Shown here: positions 24,290 to 33,119 of the stretch, piece after piece | Position numbering within the stretch: position 1 is the stretch's first letter | Layout: every line of letters starts with the position of its first letter | NCBI GenBank assembly: GCA_022827885.1 | Contig: JAJEIP010000026.1 | Coordinates: forward strand, 1 to 44,538 | Source: Candidatus Poribacteria bacterium | GTDB lineage: Bacteria > Poribacteria > WGA-4E > WGA-3G | DNA: 44,538 nucleotides | Direction of reading: 5' to 3' | Program-made: the position numbers and the translations under genes | Notes under the pieces: model-generated | Told to the model about the DNA's origin: nothing | Databases searched by the model: none | What the model saw: only the letters and a program-made list of their open reading frames with translations

Positions 24290-25717
24290 CTAAAAATTGC
24301 TATTGCTCTGTTTAATCTTCTTTAAAAGCGTGGTTCGACTTATCCCGAGCAATTCCGCTGTTTTACTGTGGTTTCCCGAAAATTCATCTAACACCAGTTC
24401 AATGAGTGCTTTATCTAACAACGCAACAACTTCCTCGTAAAGTCCCCGTCTCTCTTGCGTGATAGCCGCCTTCGTCATGTCTTGTAAAACAGATTTGAGG
24501 GACTCATGTAGATATGAGGTGCTGGTAGGATCTATCTGATGTCCCGTTCGGATTTCTGGTGGCAGATCATCCGGGAGAATCACATCCGCACGACAGAGTG
24601 TCCCTGCGCTTCGGATGCAGTTCTCCAACTCACGCACGTTGCCGGGCCAGTGATAGTCTTGTAGCAATTCCATTCCTTCTTTAGAGATACCGCGGATCGA
24701 CTTCCCAAGTTCTTCCTGTATGAGTTGCAGGAAATGTGTAATCAGTAACGGGATATCCTCTTGGCGTTCCCGTAACGGCGGCAGATGCAGCGCGATGCGC
24801 TTGAAACGGTAGTAGAGATCTTCGCGAAACTGTCCGCGCTTCACCATCTCACTGAGTTCCTGATTCGTGGCAGCGATGACACGAACGTCCACATTCAGCC
24901 GTCGCGTTCCCCCTAACCGTTCAATCTCCTGTGTTTGGAGGGCACGAAGGAGTTTCACCTGTAATGTCGGGGTCATATTGCTGACTTCATCGAGAAAAAG
25001 CGTCCCACCATTCGCCAGTTCAAACCGTCCGGGTTTCCCCTCCCTTTTTGCCCCCGTGAACGCGCCTGCTTCGTAACCAAAGAGTTCGCTCTCTAAGAGT
25101 TCATCGGGCAGCGCGCCACAATCAACAGGGACGAAGGGTGCCTCCTTGCGAGGACTACCTGTGTGGATTGCGCGTGCGACCAGATCCTTGCCTGTCCCAG
25201 TTTCCCCCTCAATCAACACAGTCATGGTGTTGCTCGCCATGATCCCGATGAGTTTGTATATTTCGCGCATCTGGCTGCTCTTTCCAACCAATCGGTGGCC
25301 AATCTCTGCTGTTGGTGATTGGTCTGCTGTCTCTACGGGCAAAGTACTTCGGACGGATTGTGTGCGGAAAGCCCGTTCCAGGACGCTCTTGACGATATCC
25401 AGATCGATCGGTTTTGGGACGAAATCGAACGCCTGTAAGCGCATTGCTTCTATTGTTGTTTCGACATCGTCGTACGCCGTGATGATAATTACAATTACCC
25501 ACGGGTGATGCGCTTTAATTTCGGCTAACGCTTCCAGACCGCTCATCCCCGGCAATTTCACATCGAGGAGGACAATATCCGGCTTGTCGGCTGCGATACG
25601 GCGCAAACCTTCCTCGGCATTGTTCGCAATGCTCGGGCAATAGCCTTCGCCTTCTAAGAATTGCTCGAAAGCCCAACAGATTTTTTCGTCGTCATCAATC
25701 ACCAACACGTTTTTCAT
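24290..25717 (-). CDS. Sigma-54-dependent response regulator, NtrC family
   Basis: The 475-residue protein has three domains. The receiver has D9-D10, phosphoacceptor D52 in [11 protein letters not shown], and K102. The AAA+ domain has GETGTGKD (171-178), the sigma-54-contacting GAFTGA (218-223), and FLDE (241-244). The Fis-type helix-turn-helix at the C-terminus reads [20 protein letters not shown]. It activates RNA polymerase with sigma-54 when phosphorylated. No sensor kinase gene is adjacent, so its signal is unknown. The ATG is abutted by a leader variant. Spacing and gap content separate it from the flavin monooxygenase gene upstream. Confidence 0.95.
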   Translation of the reverse strand: MKNVLVIDDDEKICWAFEQFLEGEGYCPSIANNAEEGLRRIAADKPDIVLLDVKLPGMSGLEALAEIKAHHPWVIVIIITAYDDVETTIEAMRLQAFDFVPKPIDLDIVKSVLERAFRTQSVRSTLPVETADQSPTAEIGHRLVGKSSQMREIYKLIGIMASNTMTVLIEGETGTGKDLVARAIHTGSPRKEAPFVPVDCGALPDELLESELFGYEAGAFTGAKREGKPGRFELANGGTLFLDEVSNMTPTLQVKLLRALQTQEIERLGGTRRLNVDVRVIAATNQELSEMVKRGQFREDLYYRFKRIALHLPPLRERQEDIPLLITHFLQLIQEELGKSIRGISKEGMELLQDYHWPGNVRELENCIRSAGTLCRADVILPDDLPPEIRTGHQIDPTSTSYLHESLKSVLQDMTKAAITQERRGLYEEVVALLDKALIELVLDEFSGNHSKTAELLGISRTTLLKKIKQSNSNF

Positions 25718-25739
25718 TTTTTTAATTATTGGCCTCTGG
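25718..25739 (-). promoter_or_regulatory. Leader variant before the NtrC-family gene
   Basis: Read on the minus strand, CCAGAGGCC then AATAATTAAAAAA abuts the ATG. The same two blocks occur before the alcohol dehydrogenase gene at 11748-11769. AGAGG is the probable ribosome site. Confidence 0.5.
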
Positions 25740-25858
25740 TCTGCCTTCCTCTACATACATACCGTCCCGCTGGCACTGAAATTGGGTGTTTCCCCAATTT
25801 TTTGAATTTCCCAAGGAAACTTCGCTCAGCGATCCCCTTATGTATCGAGGGAGTGTTG

Positions 25859-27139
25859 CTAAGTTGTTCGTTTTCCACCCTCTATTGACAACAAAAACTT
25901 TTTGCCATCCTCGCTCATCTCATTGGCATCGGTTTCTTCCGTTTTCTCCTCTAATTTTCGCCTGAGAACGGGATAGGAATCCACGGTTGGGATTTCACTG
26001 AGGGATGTTAAAGCCGGTTTTCGTTCCTCCGCTCTCTCGGTTGCTTCAGCGAATCGTTCATTTTTCTGAGCAACGTGTGCTGCATCTCGCGCTTTGAAGT
26101 CTGGGAGTACGCGTTCTGCAAACAGTTCCAACGATTCCATTATGTCCTCATGACGGTTCGCGCCAGCCTGCTGAATAAAGACGACTTGGTCCACACCAGC
26201 GTCTTCCATAATCTCCAAGTGTTCACGGACCTGATCAGGCGTGCCGATGCCGGCTCTACCTTCAGCTGGATCCTGTGGTGTTTGTTTATACAACTGCCAA
26301 ATATCCGTCTCCCCCGGTATTTGCGAACCGTTGTGATAGTAGTGTGCGAGCCCAAATCGGAAGAAGCGTAGCCCGTCTAAACCGCGGGCGATAGCCGTCT
26401 CTTCATCGTCATGACACGCAAAGCCTGACACCATGGCGATATTCGGATTCACCCGCTGTGTCAAGGGTTCACACTCTTTCTCGAAAATCTCATAATATTC
26501 TTCCACCCAGAATTTTGCTTCGTTTGCGTCGACGAATGCAAAAGTTAACGCACCGAGCCCGTATCTGGCAGCGTATCGAAGGCTATCACGGCTGGAACAG
26601 GCGACCCACGGTGGTGGATGCGGTGTCTGTAACGGTTTTGGAACGACGTTGCGCGTCGGCATAGAAAAATACTGTCCCTCATATCCGGCGTAAGGGGATT
26701 GACTCATCATTTTCGCGGTTTCGCGTGTGCATTCCGCCCACATCTCGCGCTTACATTTCGGATCAACGTTGAACCCATCGAGTTCCATACGCGAAGCGGA
26801 TTCTCCGGTGCCCCATTCTACACGTCCATTTGAGACGAGGTCAAGCGTGGCAATGCGTTCAGCGACGCGCGCAGGATGATTGTAAGCCGGAGGCATGAGC
26901 ACAATTCCGTGTCCTAACCGAATCTGTGTTGTCCGCTGGCTACACGCTGCGAGAAATACCTCCGGTGCTGAAGAGTGCGAATACTCCTCAAGGAAATGGT
27001 GTTCAACCTCCCAAATATAGTCGAAGCCCAGTCGGTCAGCGAGTTCTACTTGCGCTAAGGCATCTTGGAAGAGTTTATGTTCCGCTCCATCGTGCCACGG
27101 ACGCGGAATCTGATGTTCATAAAACAACCCAAATTTCAT
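25859..27139 (-). CDS. LLM-class flavin-dependent monooxygenase (luciferase-like)
   Basis: The 426-residue protein starts MKFGLFYEHQIPRPW and contains DRLGFDYIWEVEHHFLEEYSH and GHGIVLMPPAYNHPARVAERI, the family's usual flavin and active-site segments. Members use FMNH2 and oxygen to oxidise aldehydes, alkanes or related compounds. A charged tail from about 350 to the end, which is longer than normal, is rich in Glu and Lys and is probably disordered. Translation starts within the module A leader of repeat copy 4. Neighbours on the same strand are an aldo/keto reductase upstream and the regulator downstream. Confidence 0.9.
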   Translation of the reverse strand: MKFGLFYEHQIPRPWHDGAEHKLFQDALAQVELADRLGFDYIWEVEHHFLEEYSHSSAPEVFLAACSQRTTQIRLGHGIVLMPPAYNHPARVAERIATLDLVSNGRVEWGTGESASRMELDGFNVDPKCKREMWAECTRETAKMMSQSPYAGYEGQYFSMPTRNVVPKPLQTPHPPPWVACSSRDSLRYAARYGLGALTFAFVDANEAKFWVEEYYEIFEKECEPLTQRVNPNIAMVSGFACHDDEETAIARGLDGLRFFRFGLAHYYHNGSQIPGETDIWQLYKQTPQDPAEGRAGIGTPDQVREHLEIMEDAGVDQVVFIQQAGANRHEDIMESLELFAERVLPDFKARDAAHVAQKNERFAEATERAEERKPALTSLSEIPTVDSYPVLRRKLEEKTEETDANEMSEDGKKFLLSIEGGKRTT

Positions 27140-27373
27140 TTTTTAATTTTTCCTTGCGGAGGAACAGCGTGCGTTTGTACTCTCATGGACGTTCCTCGAA
27201 TCCGCTCTCCATTTCATTACGAGCTACGGTTCCGGTTAAAAAAAAGAGGGTAAGGTTCACAGAAACCTGCTCGTAACGTAACGAAGCACAATAGAGTCTC
27301 CCTAAATTAAAACTTTGTGGTGAAATGACGTGGCAATCAAAACACACAACCTAACAGGTTATGCTACTAACCC
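27140..27373 (-). repeat. Interspersed composite repeat, copy 4 (modules A, B and C)
   Basis: The repeat fills the gap between the aldo/keto reductase and monooxygenase genes. Module A (27140-27162) abuts the monooxygenase start, and CCGCTCTCC followed by ATTTCATTACGAGCTACG (27209-27226) forms module B. Module C (27339-27367) lies seven bases from the reductase stop and is identical over 29 bases to that of copy 3. Confidence 0.78.
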
Positions 27374-28147
27374 CTACATTTCGGTATTGAGTCTATGCAT
27401 CTCTTCGTCAGTCAATTGCCATGCGAAAACATCTAAATTCTCACGTAAATGCGGCACCGAACCGGATTTGGGGATTGTGATGATGTCTTGCTGCACTAAC
27501 CACCGGAGTGCGACTTGTGCTGCAGTCTTTCCGTGATTCTCTCCAATGGCACGTAGGACTGTATCACTGGCAAGGTTTCCAACAGCCAGGGGCCGGTGTG
27601 CTGTCATTACTATATTGCGAGCCTGACAGTAGTCTCGCAACTCTGATCGGTTCCTACGCACATGATATTCTACCTGATTTGTGCAGATCGGGAGTTCGGA
27701 GACTTCACACGCCTCTTCAACTTGAGCGATGCTAAAATTGCTGATACCGATGCTTTTGACTTGCCCCGCCTCGTAAAGCTTCTGGAAAGCCTCAAAGGTT
27801 TCGGTAACCGGAACAGAATCGCTTGGATGGTGAATCAGCAAGAGGTCGACGTAATCCATTTGCAAATCGTTGAGACACTCCTCAAATTGGGCAAGCACAT
27901 CGGCGTGTCTGAGATGGGTCCCCCAAATTTTGGTAGTCAGAAAGATTTCTTCGCGGTCTATACGAATATCGCGGAGTGCCTTTCCAATCTCACGCTGGTT
28001 TTGGTACATCCACGCCGTGTCGATATGTGTATAGCCCAATGCGACGGCTTCCTTGACGATGCGTCGACACTGTCTGCCCTTTAACTGCCAAGTTCCCAAG
28101 CCGAATATCGGTATTTCATGTCCTGATGCGAGTGTAATGTTTTTCAT
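27374..28147 (-). CDS. Aldo/keto reductase
   Basis: The 257-residue protein belongs to the short AKR group with the tetrad D43, Y48 (HIDTAWMYQN), K73 (TTKIWG) and H106 (LLIHHPSD). The C-terminal part has the NADPH-binding IPKSGS segment. Such enzymes reduce keto or aldehyde groups of sugars or 2,5-diketogluconate-type compounds. It is unlike the reductase at 5204, which is a different AKR branch. No good ribosome site is visible before the ATG. It lies upstream of the monooxygenase gene across repeat copy 4. Confidence 0.9.
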   Translation of the reverse strand: MKNITLASGHEIPIFGLGTWQLKGRQCRRIVKEAVALGYTHIDTAWMYQNQREIGKALRDIRIDREEIFLTTKIWGTHLRHADVLAQFEECLNDLQMDYVDLLLIHHPSDSVPVTETFEAFQKLYEAGQVKSIGISNFSIAQVEEACEVSELPICTNQVEYHVRRNRSELRDYCQARNIVMTAHRPLAVGNLASDTVLRAIGENHGKTAAQVALRWLVQQDIITIPKSGSVPHLRENLDVFAWQLTDEEMHRLNTEM

Positions 28148-28190
28148 AATATCCCATGATAGACGATTTGGGAAAAAAAGTCAAAAAAAG

Positions 28191-28219
28191 TTGACAAACC
28201 CTTGGAGATAGTGTATACT
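28191..28219 (+). promoter_or_regulatory. Strong promoter for the tRNA cluster
   Basis: TTGACA at 28191-28196, a 17-base spacer and TATACT at 28214-28219, fifteen bases before the first tRNA. It probably drives all three tRNAs and possibly tilS-hpt. Confidence 0.85.
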
Positions 28220-28233
28220 ATTAAAGTATTAGT

Positions 28234-28319
28234 GGTCGAGTGGTGGAATCGGTAGACACAACGGACTTAAAATCCGTCGCCTGTAAAAAGGTGTGAGGGT
28301 TCAAGTCCCTCCTCGACCA
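28234..28319 (+). tRNA. tRNA-Leu (anticodon TAA)
   Basis: The acceptor stem GGTCGAG/CTCGACC, a D arm with GGTAGACAC, and anticodon loop CTTAAAA (anticodon TAA) can all be placed. A long variable arm CGCCTGTAAAAAGGTGT and a T arm GAGGG-TTCAAGT-CCCTC complete the cloverleaf. The discriminator is A and no CCA is encoded. Confidence 0.96.
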
Positions 28320-28342
28320 TGGTTTAGCATAACGATTCTTGC

Positions 28343-28416
28343 CGCAGGGTAGAGCAGCCAGGTAGCTCGTCGGGCTCATAACCCGGAGGACGGGGGTTCA
28401 AATCCCCCCCCTGCAA
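28343..28416 (+). tRNA. Initiator tRNA-fMet (anticodon CAT)
   Basis: The acceptor pairs CGCAGGG with CCCTGCA, so the first base pair is the C-A mismatch that marks initiator tRNA. The anticodon stem has the three GC pairs of initiators (GTCGGGCTCATAACCCGG). No CCA is encoded. Confidence 0.95.
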
Positions 28417-28453
28417 CTTCTTGAACTTTGCTCCTAATACTATTCAGACAGGT

Positions 28454-28527
28454 GCCGGTGTAGCTCAGTGGTTTAGAGCACACGACTCATAATCGTGCTG
28501 TCCGGAGTTCGACTCTCCGCACCGGCA
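28454..28527 (+). tRNA. tRNA with CAT anticodon, elongator Met most likely (Ile2 not excluded)
   Basis: GCCGGTG/CACCGGC acceptor, CACGA-CTCATAA-TCGTG anticodon arm and CGGAG-TTCGACT-CTCCG T arm form a normal cloverleaf. The anticodon is CAT. It sits 59 bases before tilS, whose product modifies the CAT-anticodon tRNA-Ile, so the assignment as Met or Ile2 is not certain from sequence alone. Confidence 0.9.
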
Positions 28528-28586
28528 TCGCCTTTTTGGCATCCCTTCAAGTTTCCTAAACTTGCTGTCAAAAATAGGCACCTTCC

Positions 28587-30062
28587 ATGAAAGTCGATTT
28601 TGTGCGTCAGATGCACCGCTTCATTTTGCGGCACGCGATGATCAAGAATGGTGAAACAGTGCTTGTTGCAGTCTCAGGCGGCGCGGATTCTCTTGCACTT
28701 TTATACGGTTTACACGAATTACACTCGCGACTCAACTGCCACCTTCACGTCGCCCACTTAAATCACTGCCTCCGCCCGGACGCTGATGCAGATGCGGACT
28801 TTGTTCAACGGCACGCGGCGCAGTTAGGATTAGCGTGTACTCTCCAGCGCACTGAAGTGCCTCATTTAGTGAAGGTGTGGAAACTCTCGGTAGAAGCAGC
28901 GGCTCGAAAGGCACGTTATCAATTTTATGAAGAGGTCTCCACGCACATCGGTGCGACCAAGGTGGCTCTGGGACACCATCAGGATGACACCGCCGAGACG
29001 GTGTTGATGAACCTCATTCGCGGGAGCGGCTCTACTGGACTGAAAGGGATTCCCCCTGTCAGGAATTTTAAGTTTATTCGACCCCTCATGGGGTTCACAC
29101 GGCAACAGATTGAAGCGTTCCTGACCGCCAAAGGGTTAGTGCCACGGCATGATTCAACGAACACGGATATCCGCTATCTCCGCAATCGTATTCGTCATGC
29201 GTTAATACCGAGGCTTGAAAGCGACTATAATCCGAACATCAGAGTCGGATTAAGCCGGACTGCTGATGTATTAGGTGCCGAATCGGAATACCTCGACACA
29301 GTCGCGCAAAAGGCATTTGAGACCTGCCGTGTTCGAGATCCAGATAAGATTAAGACGCTCGCAACATCGGAAAGTGTCGTGTTGGACAGAGTGAAGTTCC
29401 AACAGTTTCACATCGCAGTCCAGAGACGGGTACTTCGGCAGAGCTTCTTTGAAATGTTAGCGGATACGGGGGATATCTATTTTACGCATTGTGAAGCGAT
29501 GCTGGGTCTTATTGAAGGGGATGCCCCGAGTGCTATATTGGCACTTCCAAACGGTTTGCGATTCCGACGAGTATATCAGTATCTTATCTTTGAGGTAAAC
29601 ACAAGTTCCAGCGTGTCGCTTCCGATAGGGATTGAGAACTTCGCTTATCCGTTGGTTGTTCCGGGTAAAACGTTTATCGATGCTTTAAATACGGAAATTA
29701 TCGCTGAATTGGGCGATATCCAGTCGCGTAAGGTGCGGACGTTCCCGGATGGAAGATTTGAAGCAATTTTTGATTATGAAAAGGTAAGGGAAGCGTTCGC
29801 AGATTCCTCCTCAGAAACCTTTCTGCTCAGGATACGCAATCGACGGCAAGGCGACCGATTTCAGCCTTATGGTATGCAAGGAACGAAAAAGATTAAGGAT
29901 TTCATGATAGATGCCAAGGTGCCGCGCGACGCACGCGAGCGCATTCCAATGCTTGTTTGTGGCGATGCGGTTCTCTGGATTGTGGGTTATACCACCAGTG
30001 AACCGTTCAAGATTCATTCGGGTACACGGCAATATCTTCACCTACGTTATGTCAGCGACTAA
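28587..30062 (+). CDS. tilS: tRNA(Ile)-lysidine synthase
   Basis: The 491-residue protein has the PP-loop SGGADS (30-35), followed by LHVAHLNHCLR and the motif GHHQDDTAETVLMNLIRGSG. A long C-terminal half with TilS-type domains ends in RRQGDRFQPYG and KIKDFMIDAKVPRD. It places lysine on C34 of the CAU-anticodon tRNA-Ile so that it reads AUA. Length and domains match the family. Three tRNA genes lie directly upstream, and hpt overlaps the 3' end by 14 bases, the tilS-hpt order also seen in Bacillus. Confidence 0.95.
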   Translation: MKVDFVRQMHRFILRHAMIKNGETVLVAVSGGADSLALLYGLHELHSRLNCHLHVAHLNHCLRPDADADADFVQRHAAQLGLACTLQRTEVPHLVKVWKLSVEAAARKARYQFYEEVSTHIGATKVALGHHQDDTAETVLMNLIRGSGSTGLKGIPPVRNFKFIRPLMGFTRQQIEAFLTAKGLVPRHDSTNTDIRYLRNRIRHALIPRLESDYNPNIRVGLSRTADVLGAESEYLDTVAQKAFETCRVRDPDKIKTLATSESVVLDRVKFQQFHIAVQRRVLRQSFFEMLADTGDIYFTHCEAMLGLIEGDAPSAILALPNGLRFRRVYQYLIFEVNTSSSVSLPIGIENFAYPLVVPGKTFIDALNTEIIAELGDIQSRKVRTFPDGRFEAIFDYEKVREAFADSSSETFLLRIRNRRQGDRFQPYGMQGTKKIKDFMIDAKVPRDARERIPMLVCGDAVLWIVGYTTSEPFKIHSGTRQYLHLRYVSD

Positions 30063-30612
30063 ATCTTTTCCTGAATCCGTCCTCATTTCTGAATCCTGCC
30101 TTCAGAACCGCATTCGTGAACTCGGCGCGCAGATATTCACTGATTATGAGAACAAGGAGTTGGTCCTACTTGGTGTCCTTAGGGGCAGCGTCCTCTTTTT
30201 TGCGGATCTTGCGCGTGCTATTTTTAAGGCACAGGATGAAAATCGAACAAGAGAAGTCTTACTCCGTTTTGAGTTTGTGCAACTCATGAGTTATCAGGAT
30301 AGTACACGACCTTCAACAGTAAAACTCATCCGTGGCGGTAGCGATTATCTCACAGAGCGACATATCCTCATTGTAGAAGACATTGTTGATACTGGCCGGA
30401 CTTTAACTCTTCTCTGTGAACACCTTCAGACGTTGAATCCGAAAACCGTTAAGGTTTGTGCATTACTTGATAAACCTTCTCAACGTCAGGTACCTGTTGT
30501 TGTTGATTATATCGGTTTTGAAATTCCAGATACTTTCGTGGTTGGATATGGTCTGGATTATGCGCAACAGTATCGAAATCTACCCTATATCGCGGTTTTA
30601 GAGCCAATTTAA
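30049..30612 (+). CDS. hpt: Hypoxanthine phosphoribosyltransferase
   Basis: The 187-residue protein has the PRPP-binding motif VEDIVDTGRT (109-118), the RGSVLF loop (45-50) and the late VGYGLDYAQQYRNLPYI, all typical of HPRT. It salvages hypoxanthine and guanine to IMP and GMP. I chose the ATG at 30049, inside the end of tilS. A longer open frame upstream only shadows tilS. The 14-base overlap implies coupled translation, as no separate ribosome site is seen. In many bacteria ftsH follows; here the next gene is a cytochrome with its own promoter. Confidence 0.94.
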   Translation: MSATKSFPESVLISESCLQNRIRELGAQIFTDYENKELVLLGVLRGSVLFFADLARAIFKAQDENRTREVLLRFEFVQLMSYQDSTRPSTVKLIRGGSDYLTERHILIVEDIVDTGRTLTLLCEHLQTLNPKTVKVCALLDKPSQRQVPVVVDYIGFEIPDTFVVGYGLDYAQQYRNLPYIAVLEPI

Positions 30613-30686
30613 TTAAGTGTTTTTCGCCAAAAATCGGGGCTGTATAAATACAAAATCCGGGGCAAACTACACTTTTCATTTTTCTG

Positions 30687-30715
30687 TTGACAATAAATTA
30701 TATATTTAGTAAGAT
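30687..30715 (+). promoter_or_regulatory. Promoter for the cytochrome c gene
   Basis: TTGACA at 30687-30692, a 17-base spacer and TAAGAT at 30710-30715. The same hexamers and spacing are found at 5109. Confidence 0.8.
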
Positions 30716-30747
30716 AGTTGACATTACATCTTGAAAGGAGATTCATA

Positions 30748-31530
30748 ATGCGTAAATTGGTTTCATTTGGTCTTTGTGGTGCTTTGATTGCAGGAGTTAT
30801 CCTTCTCGCCCAAGCCCAAATGTCAGACAAAGCGCAACTGGGGCGCGAACTTTTCCACGATCCAACTTTTAAGGGAACGCTTAAACCAGGTAATAGGTCA
30901 GGCTATGCGACCGGGCTTTCCTGTGCAAACTGCCACGCGGATTTCGATGAGACCGCAAATCCAGACGGTCTGATTCGAGCAGGTCACAGTGTCGTGGGTG
31001 TCCCGCACCGCGGCGAAGCGAAAGGTGGCATGATTAAAGGTGCGGATTTCGCACGTGCGGCTGGTGGCGGTGGTTTCTGTTATGAGCACTTCTTACAACG
31101 AGTCCCCCACGATAAAGTGAACCCGACTGCCATCCCAGCAGCGCATGCCGAAGCACTTATGGCTTATTTTGAGGTGATCTCTGGGGACAACAAGGGTCCC
31201 GAATTTGAGATCGCAATGCTGGATGCCGATGCGAAAAAAGCAGCGGGTGAGAAAATCGGTGCTATGAGTGGGGATTCAAGTAAAGGCTGGGAACTTTTCG
31301 GACGCGCCTGCATTGTTTGCCATCCGGCAGCCAATAAAGGCGGGATTGGTCCGCAACTTGTTCGTTCCAGAGCCCCGCGCGATATTGATAAAACAATGGT
31401 GCGGTGGGCTACTAAAATTCGCGGTGGCGGATCTCTGATGCCGTTCTATGCCGCTGATATTCTTAGTGACCAGGAGATCGCTGATATTCTTGCATTCCTG
31501 CGTCAAGAGTTAGAAAGCATAAAGAAATAA
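30748..31530 (+). CDS. Di-haem c-type cytochrome, exported
   Basis: The 260-residue protein has a signal peptide (about 1-24) and two haem c sites, CANCH (59-63) and CIVCH (188-192). The second is followed by a distal Met in GGSLMPFYAADILSDQE, a common c-type arrangement. An extra Cys111 in GGGFCYEHF is not a CxxCH. The arrangement resembles di-haem electron-transfer cytochromes of the periplasm rather than a peroxidase, but a subfamily cannot be named. AAAGGAG precedes the ATG by seven bases, and a strong promoter is upstream. No partner oxidase gene is in the window. Confidence 0.88.
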   Translation: MRKLVSFGLCGALIAGVILLAQAQMSDKAQLGRELFHDPTFKGTLKPGNRSGYATGLSCANCHADFDETANPDGLIRAGHSVVGVPHRGEAKGGMIKGADFARAAGGGGFCYEHFLQRVPHDKVNPTAIPAAHAEALMAYFEVISGDNKGPEFEIAMLDADAKKAAGEKIGAMSGDSSKGWELFGRACIVCHPAANKGGIGPQLVRSRAPRDIDKTMVRWATKIRGGGSLMPFYAADILSDQEIADILAFLRQELESIKK

Positions 31531-31541
31531 AGAACCGATTC

Positions 31542-31563
31542 GGCTGGAATCGCCCTTCCAGCC
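31542..31563 (+). terminator. Hairpin after the cytochrome gene
   Basis: GGCTGGAA pairs with TTCCAGCC around TCGCCC, eleven bases after the stop codon. A T-run is lacking, so it may work only weakly or as an RNA 3' end. Confidence 0.5.
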
Positions 31564-31704
31564 TCACATTCTATCTTTGAATCTGTTTGATTTTTTGTAA
31601 CCAACTCTCTTTGCTACTCGTTTTTTGGAAACGAAACAGTAACCGTATTCGTCTCAAAACGTATAAGCGTTTCGATTGATTAAAACATAAAGAGAGGTGG
31701 TGTC

Positions 31705-32235
31705 ATGAAAGGATCTCGATTCGTTACAATATCTTTTTACATTCTCCTTACAGGTTTCGTATTAAGTTTTGCGAGTTGTGGTGGGAGCAACCTCAACAAC
31801 CCGGTCTCGGAAGGGGATTCGGTCGCCGAGGGTAGTGAGAGTACCGACGGTGTCGTTGAACTTGCAGGAAACTTAGATGCTGAGGAGACGACGGAGCAGA
31901 TTGCCAATCTTGACGTAAAAGTCACCGTTACGAAAAAAACGGTGGAACCCGGTGAAGAAGTGGAATTGGCTGCTTCCGTCAAAGGAGTTAGAGGTAGCAG
32001 TGTCACATTGAACTGGCTGAATATTACAAAGTATGGGAAACTTTCCGCCGCCAGCGAAAATCCAATTACTTGGACTGCTCCGCAAACATTAAATGGGGCG
32101 AACGCTCAAGTTGAAGTCATCCAACTTATTGTGACAGTGATTAGCGAAGTTGTTTCAGTCGGTGCCTCTGGAATTGATACTGATACCCAAATTATTTCGG
32201 AAACAAAAACGGTTTTACTAACCGTTAGAGATTAG
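31705..32235 (+). CDS. Lipoprotein with a beta-sandwich domain, function unknown
   Basis: The 176-residue protein has a lipoprotein signal peptide, with the lipobox near LSFASC (Cys25) followed by GGSN. An acidic linker about 25-65 leads to a beta-rich region (LDVKVTVTKKTVEPGEEVELAASV, SVTLNWLNIT, ITWTAPQ). The WTAP segment and the GEEVELAA pattern resemble Ig- or PKD-like domains. No enzyme motif is seen. GAGAGG is placed before the ATG. It is expected on the inner or outer membrane, facing the periplasm or surface. It precedes two peptidoglycan-active genes, so an envelope role is likely but not shown. Confidence 0.75.
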   Translation: MKGSRFVTISFYILLTGFVLSFASCGGSNLNNPVSEGDSVAEGSESTDGVVELAGNLDAEETTEQIANLDVKVTVTKKTVEPGEEVELAASVKGVRGSSVTLNWLNITKYGKLSAASENPITWTAPQTLNGANAQVEVIQLIVTVISEVVSVGASGIDTDTQIISETKTVLLTVRD

Positions 32236-32336
32236 TTCGCAGAAACAAAACCTGTCCTAACAAGCGATAGTTGTATCCGATACGTTTGACATGCTGACAG
32301 AGTTTGCCTCTGCTTTGCATTGTCTTAGGGTATCAA

Positions 32337-33119
32337 ATGAAGAGAAAATTGATTCGTACGTTTATTGTAATTGTGTCTGTGGTGATAATCTCTGGAATGG
32401 AATTGAGTGCTGGTGGACAACAGCATTTGGTGCAAAAAGGCGATACATTATGGGGGATTTCTCGGAAATATAAAGTACCTCTGAAAAAGATTATTCAGGC
32501 GAACAGTATTCAACCAACGAATCCGTTGCAGATTGGGAAAAAGCTTTTAATCCCTGGAGCGCCGGTTGAAGGGGTCTGGTATCGGGTTAAAGCCGGGGAT
32601 ACGTTGTCTGGTATTGCGAGTCGTCATAACGTTGACTGGCAAGACCTTCAGCGCATTAATGGTATAACTTCACCGCGTCGCCTCCAGATTGGCACAAGAA
32701 TCCGTATTCAACGAGATAACAGTCTGCATTTTGGAAATCCGCTTCGGGTCCCTTTAGTCGTAACCTCAAAGTATGGTTACCGGCATCATCCTGTGACGAG
32801 ACGTTACCAACTTCATGAGGGTATAGATTTTCGTGCTGCTACAGGCACACGCGTATATGCATCCAGAGCGGGTAAGGTGATTTTTGCGGGTCGCAGAAAC
32901 GGCTACGGTAAAGTTATTGGTATCGAACACGAGGGCGATTTTACGACATGGTATGGGCATTTGTCAGGTATTAGAGTAAGAGTTGGGCAAACTGTCACAA
33001 AGGGAAAGGTAATTGGGCTTTCCGGGAACACGGGTGTTTCGACAGGACCCCATTTACATTTTGAAATTAGGTACAAAGACAGAAGTGAAAATCCAACGAA
33101 TTACATTACTATACCATAA
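32337..33119 (+). CDS. LysM-M23 peptidoglycan endopeptidase
   Basis: The 260-residue protein has an N-terminal membrane or signal segment (6-25) and two LysM domains (30-73, LVQKGDTLWGISRKY; 82-125, YRVKAGDTLSGIASRH). The M23 metallopeptidase domain (140-250) has zinc ligands H160 and D164 (HEGIDF), H239 and H241 (PHLHFE). LysM binds glycan strands, and M23 cuts peptide crosslinks or regulates amidases. ATG at 32337 is preceded by AGGG. The 3' end overlaps the next gene by 35 bases, so the two enzymes, an endopeptidase and a transglycosylase, are produced together. Confidence 0.93.
   Translation: MKRKLIRTFIVIVSVVIISGMELSAGGQQHLVQKGDTLWGISRKYKVPLKKIIQANSIQPTNPLQIGKKLLIPGAPVEGVWYRVKAGDTLSGIASRHNVDWQDLQRINGITSPRRLQIGTRIRIQRDNSLHFGNPLRVPLVVTSKYGYRHHPVTRRYQLHEGIDFRAATGTRVYASRAGKVIFAGRRNGYGKVIGIEHEGDFTTWYGHLSGIRVRVGQTVTKGKVIGLSGNTGVSTGPHLHFEIRYKDRSENPTNYITIP

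Noticed and set aside
25771-25786. TGGCAC-N5-TTGGG resembling a sigma-54 promoter
   Set aside because: It points on the plus strand towards the 3' end of a minus-strand gene, with no gene to drive.
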